DNA of 64,000 bases from Aulostomus chinensis (lineage: Eukaryota > Chordata > Actinopteri > Syngnathiformes > Aulostomidae), in NCBI GenBank assembly GCA_037954235.1, contig JBBMOA010000018.1:11777001-11841000 (forward strand). Direction: 5' to 3'. The notes below the pieces were generated by a model. That model had not been told where the DNA came from. It ran no database searches and saw only the letters and a program-made list of their open reading frames with translations. Each line of letters begins with the position of its first letter. Position 1 is the first letter of the stretch. Positions 12,760 through 20,500 of this stretch are shown here, piece after piece. The position numbers and the translations under genes are program-made.

Positions 12760-15700
12760 GTCTCTCCCTCTCTCTCCTGTCTCTCTTCTCTTTTGCTCTT
12801 TCGCTCTTTGACGGTGTGTGGTTTGCCCTCCTGAACTCTCTCCCCTCTCCCCCCTTCCCTAGCACTGTTAACAAACAGCCGGAGCCCACCCCACGTAGAA
12901 CCAGCACTGTAAATAGAAAGCAGCCACAGCTAACCTCACCCACCTTCCAACCCCCACTGCCCCCTCTGGAAGCAGGTGGTACTACTCTACTTGAGCCCCA
13001 ACTCCATCCTCCCTCCCCAGCTACAGAGGCTGAGCAGCCAGGCCTGAGTGGTGCTGGTAGTGGTGGTGCTGCTGCTGCTGGTGGTGTTGGTCTGGGTGGT
13101 GGGGTCCAGGTAGCTACAGTGCAGCCTCAGTGTGTAACCCAGCTCAGCGCAGAGGAGAGCAGGTAAGGAGAGAGCTGAGCTAGCAACAATACTCCACCTG
13201 CCTGCTCACAACCAATCGACCAATCAGGAAGTCCGTTATGTTTGTCCTGTGTGTGATTGGCCCTTTGTGTTTAATGTAATAAAATATGAAATTAGGAGTG
13301 TATAATGATGAATTAGGCTTCATTCTAACAAATCAAGAGCATAATGCAACAACGACGCTATGACCCCCTCTCCCCTGCTTGCTCTGATTAATTATTTTAC
13401 AAATCTTTTCATCTTCCTTCTTTGCAGATGTTTCACTATTTGTCTCACCTTGCATGCTGCACATTATCTGCCACTCTTCAGTATGCTAGACAATGATTTT
13501 GCATCCTGCTCCTCTGTTATTGCATTGTTGTTTTTTGTGTGTGTTTATCCTCATGTGTTAATCCCCATCCAGTGTAACTGCTGGTTTGTTTCTGGTGTCG
13601 TGCACGAGTTCTTGCACTTGTTTCTTCAATGTTAACCACAGTTTATCATTCGGATTCTCCGTATTTTCTCAGCCCAGCCCGTGAGGTCACATCCACCCCT
13701 CCTCCTCAGAGGAATGGTACAGTCCATCTTACAGTAGGGACTCCAAACTCTCAGGGGGGGTCCAGGGGGCCTAGTCCACATTTGGTCCGCAGAGGTGAGA
13801 AAATGCTTTAAGGTAATTAACTAGAAAAAAAAAATCATGTACTAATTTGCCCTCATTCTATTGCTTCAGGAACTAAGAAGCAGGCCCCAGCCCCTCCCAA
13901 ACAGGCCAGTCCCTTTGCGTCTCAGCCTGCAAGCCAAACACCTGGCTCTCCTCATCACCCGCCCATCACCCCTCGACGCCACCCTGGGAAAGACAGCCCC
14001 ATCCACGCCCCTCCCCACCCACCCCCGCAGCCTCCTCAACCCCAGCAGGCCCAGGGGGAGCAGGAGCCCTCTCCACCTACCACTCCCACCCCTCCGGACA
14101 CTCCGCCTCATGATGGATCTCACTCACACCCACTGTCTGGATACCACTATGGTTCTCTGCCTCGACCCTCTAGGCCAGCTCCTCGGCCACGCCCCAGGCC
14201 TACCATGCCACCTCCCCCACAACCTGCAGTAAATGACAACGGCCTCTGCAGCTCCTCCTCCAAAATCATAACAGGTAGGTAACGTCTCTTGTGCATCACA
14301 AGTCATTATCATGGAGAATGTGCACTCTGATTAATAAGGGAAAACAATTCTGTGTTAAGAGGCACTACTTTTTGTGTGTCTGTGCACAGCATGTGTACAA
14401 CTGCATTTTTTCCTCTGTAAACGCTCGTCTACCTCCAAATATGGTGTGATTGGATGGCCTCTTCCTGTACCACACTGATACAACACAGACTAAAACCAAA
14501 GAGGGAGGAGTTTATCCAGCGAGACACTTGAGATTAAGTTGTAATTAAAGGATTTTCTGACATACGGAGCCACGATGGATAATAAAGGTGCCTCAACAAG
14601 AACACGTCATCGTCATTTAACAACTTTGTGTAGATGACAGGAACCTGATCGTCTGCTGACTGAAGTATCGTATAAGTATATAGGAGTTCAACTTCCTGTT
14701 AGAGCTTTACAGCTTGCTGGCGTCTGGTTGGGCTGTTTCCTAGTGCCTCACACACTAAATACAACTGCGGTGATCTAAAGCATGACAGGCTGATGTGTAA
14801 ATATTACAGATGTCTGAGCTGCTGGCCTGCCTGTAAGATGAGCTTTGCGAGGCAGGTGATGGTAAGGATGCGCTTGCATCTGTGTTCGCTGCATGTGTGT
14901 GTGCGTGTCTGTTTCTGTGCCTAGTGTGTGTTGTTGCGATGCACATACTGGATACATGTTGTAGTGTTTGATGGGATTGTATTTGTGCTGCAGTTAAACT
15001 CCGCTGTCTAGAAAAGCTAACACATCCGTAACGCTGAGGGGAGAGGCCTGCTGTCTGTGACCACTAACATGCCGCCAAACATACTAAAAAAAGACATCAA
15101 CAGCGTGCGACTTTGTTTGCTTTCGTTTTTGTTTTGCACTCTCTCAAAGATCTTTTAAAGAACAAGAGTCATGTGTAAAGATTAACACACCAAGGATACA
15201 CTCCAAATAATCTCCAATTATCATTTTAAATAGCTACACTATAAATGCCACATTGACTTGTAATAAAGAGAATCCTTGGCGTCTTACTAAGTGTGTGTGT
15301 GTGTGTGTGTGTGTGCGTGTGCGCGTGTGGGTGTGTTTGCTCCCCAGGTTGTAAAAGTCTTTCGCAATGGTTAAAGTTGTCTGATGTTTAAGTTTACCCC
15401 CCAAAATGTAATTTGCCTTCTAAACGCTCCCAGTATTTCCCTCCTGGATCATTTCTTGGTGACTTTAGAAGTCAGAAAATGCCCGTCACATATTTTTAGC
15501 TCGAGGCGAATGGACACTGACTACTAACATAAGCAAAACTGCCCAGAAATGTCAGTTTATACTCTCAGTTGAACACTTCCCCTTCAAATCAAAGTCTTTG
15601 TGAATTATTGAGCATGGGGCTGGATAAAGCAGGCTTGGATTATGATGCTGACGCTATTGAGAGTTTGAAAACCAACGTTTAGCAGCTGCTAGCAGTCAGT

Positions 15701-16038
15701 CTCCATTAGCTTAAAGCAAAAAAATATTTGGCTGCATGCCGGAGTCACCAAGAAGTCATGCAATGAAAAAAAAACATCTTTGTGAGTTGAAGGCTGCTAA
15801 CAGTGAATCATTGAAAGGCAAATTACTCTCTTTGGGGTGAAGAAACACTGCTGATGTGTTTGATGACTCTTAATTGTTCTGCGTAGACGGAGGCCTGGTC
15901 ATAAAGGGAGTCGCGCGAGCCCTCATTCCTGAGGTGAATGTGGACCAACACGGGGACTGCTCTGCTGGTCAAGAGCCCACCACCACCCAAGTCCCACCTC
16001 CAGACCCTCAGATTCAAACAGAGAGCACCGCTCTGTGA
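5778..16038 (+). CDS. arhgap17: arhgap17 (RICH1), BAR-RhoGAP protein, 18 exons, 5' end outside window
   Basis: ARHGAP17 is a GTPase-activating protein for Cdc42/Rac1 that acts at tight junctions and on endocytic membranes. The 18 exons listed separately join in phase to 2,352 nt (783 residues plus TGA). Fragment residues 1 to about 215 are the BAR domain. Residues about 235-410 are the RhoGAP domain, with the arginine finger in GLFRI (Arg255) and the conserved KMTPSNIAIVLGPNLLW segment. The rest is a proline-rich SH3-binding tail with LERKRP, FQPPLPP, APAPPK and TPTPPDTPP motifs, ending in TESTAL, a class I PDZ ligand. The tail motifs and the neighbouring slc5a11 favour ARHGAP17 over its paralogue ARHGAP44. 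About 31 N-terminal residues are missing to the left. The a/b fish paralogue cannot be decided. Confidence 0.95.
6810..6886 (+). CDS. arhgap17: arhgap17 exon: BAR domain
   Basis: Starts KKLPLTTLSQAMQEGG and ends in a split glycine codon (GG|C). Acceptor tttcag, donor gtgagg. Confidence 0.92.
7021..7058 (+). repeat. (TG)19 microsatellite abutting a splice acceptor
   Basis: Nineteen TG units directly before the CAG acceptor of the arhgap17 exon at 7062. Confidence 0.97.
7062..7173 (+). CDS. arhgap17: arhgap17 exon: BAR domain, flanked by (TG)n and (AC)n
   Basis: Encodes KMMEVCGDAESRLATELMQ and on to NQLAE. The 112-nt exon is not a multiple of three, so skipping would break the frame. Its acceptor CAG follows directly on a (TG)19 tract, and an (AC)25 tract begins five bases into the downstream intron. 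Confidence 0.93.
7179..7228 (+). repeat. (AC)25 microsatellite abutting a splice donor
   Basis: About 25 AC units starting five bases after the exon end at 7173, complementary to the (TG)19 tract upstream. Confidence 0.97.
7482..7558 (+). CDS. arhgap17: arhgap17 exon: BAR domain
   Basis: Encodes VDIPNILKQRKQLAKLVLDY, ending in a split arginine codon (AG|G). Acceptor ctctcag, donor gtacag. Confidence 0.92.
7690..8260. mobile_element. Foldback element, family B copy 1
   Basis: Left arm contains gactgctagttagcttagca (about 7780-7799). The right arm near 8150-8175 contains its inverse, with an outer cacagaggac block in inverted order. It lies in an arhgap17 intron. Confidence 0.6.
8425..8527 (+). 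CDS. arhgap17: arhgap17 exon: BAR domain
   Basis: Encodes RWYQATKSNNQAMAAKADSL and then KDEMDEALNKVEICK, with the LKDEMDEA signature of RICH-type BAR domains. Donor gtaagt. Confidence 0.92.
8749..8817 (+). CDS. arhgap17: arhgap17 exon: BAR domain
   Basis: 23 codons, DQLSADMYNFASKEGEYARY and then YIM, phase 0 at both ends. Acceptor ctgcag, donor gtgggt. Confidence 0.92.
8950..9031 (+). CDS. arhgap17: arhgap17 exon: end of BAR domain
   Basis: Starts LLEAQAEYHRRSLAALEAAI, the last BAR helix, and ends in a split Asp codon. Donor gtaaca. Confidence 0.92.
9146..9273 (+). CDS. arhgap17: arhgap17 exon: BAR-RhoGAP junction
   Basis: Encodes EKPAFGTVLEEHLKRS and IALPIEACVMMLLETGMKEE, the start of the RhoGAP fold. 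Acceptor ccttag, donor gtatgg. Confidence 0.93.
9508..9549 (+). repeat. (TG)n microsatellite
   Basis: About 20 TG units in an arhgap17 intron, followed by a CpG-rich cgcccgcgcctgcccgcgtg segment. Confidence 0.95.
9875..9986 (+). CDS. arhgap17: arhgap17 exon: RhoGAP with arginine finger
   Basis: Starts GLFRIAAGASKLKKLKAALD. The arginine in GLFRI is the catalytic finger supplied in trans to the bound Rho GTPase. The exon continues to FYSDPHAVA. Confidence 0.94.
10066..10147 (+). CDS. arhgap17: arhgap17 exon: RhoGAP
   Basis: Encodes GALKSYLRELPEPLMTFGLY, the LKxYLRELPEPL core of RhoGAP domains. Donor gtaaga. Confidence 0.94.
10246..10326 (+). CDS. arhgap17: arhgap17 exon: RhoGAP
   Basis: Encodes VSDPDKRLQALWVTCDRLPK and then THKANF. 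Phase 2 at both ends, acceptor tttttag, donor gtaaga. Confidence 0.92.
10495..10590. repeat. Family B foldback arm, solo fragment
   Basis: gtgctagttagcttagcaca followed by atgaatgttcggg. One arm only, about 60 bp before an arhgap17 RhoGAP exon. Confidence 0.45.
10649..10762 (+). CDS. arhgap17: arhgap17 exon: RhoGAP
   Basis: Encodes YLVKFLAKLAQDSEVNKMTP and SNIAIVLGPNLLWAKTEG, including the conserved asparagine segment of the GAP active face. Confidence 0.94.
10864..10955 (+). CDS. arhgap17: arhgap17 exon: end of RhoGAP
   Basis: Encodes TLAEMAAATSVHVVAIIEPI and IQHADWFFPE, closely matching the C-terminal helices of the RICH1 GAP domain. Confidence 0.94.
11649..11787 (+). CDS. arhgap17: arhgap17 exon: start of the variable tail
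   Basis: Begins EVDFNVSGMFAM and contains LERKRPGSL, both family landmarks. The donor chosen is AG|gtacct at 11788, because its phase fits the next exon at 12863. The frame stays open past this donor to a TAG at 11975-11977, which may give an alternative end. Confidence 0.85.
11788..11977 (+). CDS. arhgap17: Possible alternative arhgap17 C-terminus by read-through of the donor
   Basis: If the donor at 11788 is not used, the frame continues for 62 codons (starting YLSRPNLSLSLPLTLPSR, ending LKAVP) to TAG. An ATTAAA poly(A) signal follows at 12207-12212. The segment is proline- and serine-rich like the rest of the tail and has coding-like composition. It would drop the later proline-rich exons and the PDZ ligand. 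I do not recall a mammalian counterpart. Confidence 0.4.
12716..12768 (+). repeat. (CT)n microsatellite
   Basis: A nearly pure CT/TC run in an arhgap17 intron, about 95 bp upstream of the acceptor at 12863, extending the pyrimidine-rich tract. Confidence 0.95.
12863..13162 (+). CDS. arhgap17: arhgap17 exon: proline-rich tail
   Basis: Exactly 100 codons' worth of sequence. Contains TVNRKQ and FQPPLPPLEAGG, matching the mammalian TLNRK/FQPPLPP block, then a glycine/alanine-rich run. The acceptor (ccctag) follows a (CT)n microsatellite at 12716-12768. Confidence 0.87.
13673..13794 (+). CDS. arhgap17: arhgap17 exon: proline-rich tail
   Basis: Starts SPAREVTSTPPPQRNGTVHL and ends GPSPHLVRR, matching the GPSPHTLRR block of RICH1. 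Donor gtgaga. Confidence 0.87.
13870..14274 (+). CDS. arhgap17: arhgap17 exon: main SH3-binding proline-rich region
   Basis: 135 residues with TKKQAPAPPK, TPTPPDTPP, LPRPSRPAPRPRPRP and PPPPQP motifs (SH3-domain ligands), ending SSSSKIIT. This matches the SKIVTD landmark just before the final exon in mammals. Confidence 0.9.
15292..15330 (+). repeat. (TG)n microsatellite
   Basis: About 11 TG units followed by an imperfect cgtgtgcgcgtgtgggtgtg tail. Confidence 0.9.
15391..15850. mobile_element. Foldback (MITE-like) element, family A copy 1
   Basis: Inverted end sequences: left arm contains accccccaaaatgtaatttg, and the right arm read in reverse contains accccaaagagagtaatttg. Inner arms carry the gactgacagctaac motif of the other two copies in diverged form. 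It lies in the last arhgap17 intron. Confidence 0.6.
15887..16038 (+). CDS. arhgap17: arhgap17 last coding exon with PDZ-ligand tail
   Basis: Starts DGGLVIKGVARALIPEVNV and ends TESTAL followed by TGA at 16036-16038. The C-terminal S/T-x-L is a class I PDZ ligand, which in mammals binds EBP50- and Shank-type PDZ proteins. A foldback repeat ends only about 37 bp before the acceptor. Confidence 0.93.
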
Positions 16039-17332
16039 AAGCCACACGACTTGGTTCCAGATCTGAACGTTTCTGATCAGGCAGGCAACGGACAACCATC
16101 CACTACTCACATATCTGGAAAAAATATGACAAATATGGTTGCCTTTTACTCCGTCAGGACACTCATAGCAGAGGCCTCATCTCACAGCAGTCACACCACA
16201 GTCTGTGTGAACCGGACTGCAGGGACGGACTTGAACAAATCCTGAACCGGTCAACATCTGAACTCAAAGAGAGGCTTTCAAAATGTCTCCAACTACTTTT
16301 TTTCTGAAATATATTATAGATTCAGTGACATTTGAGCAAACACAAGTCTGTGAGTCTGCTTGTCTGACATGAACAACGCAACTAATATTTCTTGTCTTCA
16401 GCAGCACAACTGTTGATCTGCGCAACACGAAACAGTCAGATTCTGCCGTTCATTTTAAACTCAGACCCGCTCCTTAAGAAACGGCACACAATCCACTCAC
16501 CAACGGACCAAAGAATTAGCTTTCATTCAAATTCAGCGCTGCCTGACTCATGCTGGTCTCTACATGACCAAACATTTTGGCAAGAGTGCAATATAAAGTC
16601 TTCCAGTGGTGTCACCTGCGCAGCGCATAGATATCTGGGTTATTCTAGGCTCTTTACTTCATTCTAGTTATACAGTGGGGTACAATTAATTTCATGTGTA
16701 CTTGGTTTGATTTCACCTGATTTACCACACTCAAATAGCTTTGATGCTCAAAAATACATTTTTTATCATAAAAAGGGATTTCTTATTCTATAAATAATTG
16801 TAATGTTTTGAGAGAAAAAAAAGATTTTCAATGCAAAGCTTGTGCCCGAACCATCAAGCTCAAAGCTATGACCAAATACAGCCAAATAAATACAACTTTC
16901 CTTTGTGTATATATCTTTTCCTATGGCTGACAATCTTCTCCTTCTTGGATTATTTTTTAGCTCTTTGATTATGTTTAACTCTTATTTCTTTGCAGCAATT
17001 TTACGGTGTTTTTTTCCCCTGCACATATTGCATCGTACAATGCATCAATAGTCTTTTAATGATTAAAGATTGTTCAACATTCAACAGTGTCGTTGGCTTC
17101 TCCAGTATATTTTTGTCAAATTTGTTCATAGTAAACATTCAACAACAAACGCTGGTACATTATTTTAATATAATAAACATTATTTTAATATAGTAAACAC
17201 CTGCTTCCATGTCGCTTCTACATTTACAAGAAAAGAAAAAAGTAAAAAAAATCGATTGCCCAGGAATTTAAGTTCAGTCGGAAACAGGAAGAAACCTTTA
17301 TATGCGCACATGAGGTTTTACTCGGCGAACTC
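16039..17332. other. 3' UTR of arhgap17 and tail-to-tail junction with slc5a11
   Basis: Plus-strand poly(A) signals AATAAA lie at 16885-16890 and 17172-17177. Minus-strand ATTAAA signals (seen as tttaat) lie at 17164-17169 and 17184-17189 and could end slc5a11. No further gene is visible. Confidence 0.6.
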
Positions 17333-17556
17333 TCAAGCCCAGTAGCCGATGATAAAAGCGGTTACAGAGAGACAAACGATGAGGTTGATGTTCACGATGA
17401 GTCGTAGACGTGGTTTCTCCTCCAGAGAACAAACCACCTGCTCGGTTGCGGGTGGCGTCACAGGTTTATCCTCTCCGTCCGTCTGTCTTTCCATCCCACA
17501 CAGCCAGTAGAGCGCCGACTTCAGCCTAGACTGGCTGTGGAGGCTGGACATGGAGG
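17333..17556 (-). CDS. slc5a11: slc5a11 exon 15: final helix and stop
   Basis: Starts ASMSSLHSQSRLKSALYWLC, ends with SLEEKPRLRLIVNINLIVCL and FIIGYWA then TGA (17333-17335). SLEE..P...L.DVNLI is conserved in mammals. Confidence 0.93.
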
Positions 17557-20500
17557 CTGGGGGGGGAAGGATCAGCACCTGAGTGGGTTTGTTGATCGTG
17601 GGGGAGGGGGCAAACAGAAAGGTGGCTCACCTGTACTGTGACGACAAGCCGCTCCGTTGCCGCTCTCATGTTCTCGTCCCACAACTTCCACTTCTGAGTG
17701 TTTAAAACTCGTCTCCACTGTGAAGACCTGCTGTTTGATCTCCACGGGGTCAAACCTGGTGAACCAAGTGAGGCGGCTCACCTGTCTCAGAAAACACCAC
17801 GACGGAGCGTTAGGGGATGCCAGGAGCAGAATTTGAGGACAAAGACATAACTGATACAAAAAAGTCATTTATGAGATTATGTGGTGATATTACAAGAATA
17901 AAAATGTGAGATGTAATAATAGTCATAATATAACAGAATCAAGTTAAAACCGAAAAGGTTCACAGTTCACTTGCAGTCTTCACTCTTGTAATGTTACAAA
18001 TGTACTCTTATATTATAACCTCTTCTCAAGTATGACATTATTCTCTACATCCCAGCATCGGCCAAACTGTGCCGTGGAGAAAATTGGACTCCTCCTTTTG
18101 AAATCTACGTGTGGGCATGCGTTGTCCAGTTAGCGAGAAATAGAGAAAGCAAAAAAAAGAGGGGAAAAAAATAGCTTGGGTGGTATTCTGTGATCAGCTA
18201 GTAAGAGTGGTGTTACTGGACCGTAATGATGCACCAATGAAAGGAATGATGAAGAAATAATGGATCAAAATCATTCCTCTGTCTTTTTGACAGGCCTTGA
18301 TGGATAGGAACACTGGGGTTTGGCTCAAATCGACTGAATCTAAACCAATGGTTTGGGAAGAACATTCATTTCTGCATGTGCTTATTCAGGCGAGGGTCTC
18401 GGTGCATCTTACTTGTGTCAATGTCAAATCAATAATGCATAAAATAACTTCTCAGCTTCATACAGAGTCAGTTATGCGGCCTCACCTGCTCTGGTTGTGG
18501 CTCCTCTGTGGCCAGACTCACAACAACCACCACAGCCAGGGTGATGATGGACAGCAAGACGGAGAAATAGAGGTAATGGACGTATTTTAACACCGCGGGC
18601 CTGTCGTCTTCTTCATAGCACAGGGGCGCTGGGTAGATGAAGTCCAACAACATGCGGATGCAGCCGACCAGCAGGCCAACAGCCAAACCCCAGAATGCAC
18701 CCTGTGATGGAGGGAAGGAGATTAGCGCAAACACCTCACTCTGAAGCTACACGGTGTACCTTCTCATTGGTCCTCTTCCAGAAGCAGCCCATGAGGAAGA
18801 TGATGGACACGGGGGGTTGGAGGTAAGTGCTGATGGACTGGATGTAGATGAAGAGCTGCCCCCCTTGACTGGCCTGGACGACGGGAATCCACAGAACAGA
18901 CGCCACGACTAGCACGAGAACAAACACCCTGCGGCGCACAGAAAACACGAGATGAAAATCATTCTGAGAAGGAAAAGGAAAACGTTTTGAGGTCAGTTAG
19001 GGGACAGCTATTTGGTTTGAAGGCTGCGGGTTGGAAGATGTGGAAAACTCATGACTCTTAATGGTTTGGGTGAACATGAGAGAGAAATGTAAGGATTTAA
19101 TGTGGAATTTAGTGAATGATTTCATCCGATGTGTATTACGCGGCCACTTGTGGTTACTTATTAAATGTAGATGGGCTGACTAGGAGTGAAATATTCTTCA
19201 TGATGTGTAAGGTTCACTTCAGATCTGAGTTGTCTGACAGCAGGGGGGGTCCTTTCCCACAAACCCCTGCTGTGGTTTAAGTGGACCTACCTGCCCACGA
19301 TCATTAGCTCCCACTCGGATGCACAGGAGCGAAAAGTCTTCCATAGGTCCATAGTGAAAATGGTGCTGGCGCTGTTGAAGATGGAGGTCAGGGAGGACAT
19401 GAGCGCAGCGATCATCACGGCCATCATCAGACCTCGTAGTCCTGAGAGAGAAAAAAGACCCAAGAGAAGCAGCAAAAGTTGTGGTGTGTTCAGGGTAAAG
19501 ACGGCAAGACAGGAAATGTTTTTACCTGCAGGCAGGAGCTCCATGACCAGTCTGGCGTAGGCGGTATCTGAACAGCCCACTGGGTTGCCACAGATCTGTT
19601 TACACAACTCAGGATCTGCACACGCCACATCATCTACGCACATCGTAGAGACACACATGTCAAACACTCGTAAACACCATATCAAACTGTGACGCACTCA
19701 GTTTACCAACTCTGTCAGATGTAGGTGCTTAGGAAAGAATCACTTCAGCTCTGAGAAAAGGAAAAACACCCCAGAGGGACGGATAGTTTCGTTTGAGCAA
19801 TAAATCAATAAATTGTGACGCTGAGCAGCGAGGACGATGATCTTTATTCCCGCTTAAAAATCCAAAGCATTTTCTGACTGCCGGCTGCTGGATGTCATAC
19901 CTGTATAAAGAATCCTGCTGATCATGCCAGGCAACATGATGGCAAAGAAAGGGATGATCTTGAGGTAGGCAGCCAACAGGGAGCCGCCTTTTGCGTGGGT
20001 CAGGGTTTTGGCAGCCAGTGAGCGCTGCACAATTACCTGTAAAGATTCATAGCTCCACCTTTATTAACTCCCAGGGACTTTTGGTTAATAAGTAATGAAG
20101 CTGTGTAGCAGGATGTAATTACATCTTAGTAGGGGCTTATTTACACCAGAATCTGAGGGGAAATGACTGGGCATTGCTTTGCTGAAGATGAAATGAAACA
20201 GACGGAAACTATTTTGAGACAGCAAATAGGCTGGTTCTCTGCACTAAAAGAAGCGTGGCACTGGAAGATACTTATGTTCCTCTCTGGGGAGCAAAACATG
20301 CCAAAGTCATTGGACGGGCCATCTCGTGAAGGTTATCTTAGACACAACTTCAGAGGGATCAGAAGAACAAAAAAAGATTTTAGCATCACAGATATTAAGA
20401 GTGAACATGTTGTCTTCTTCCGTTGGATCAAACCGGGACCATGAATGTTTCTCTTCATTATGGCTGGGGGAGTCCTGAGTAATGAATCAGGTGTCTGGGG

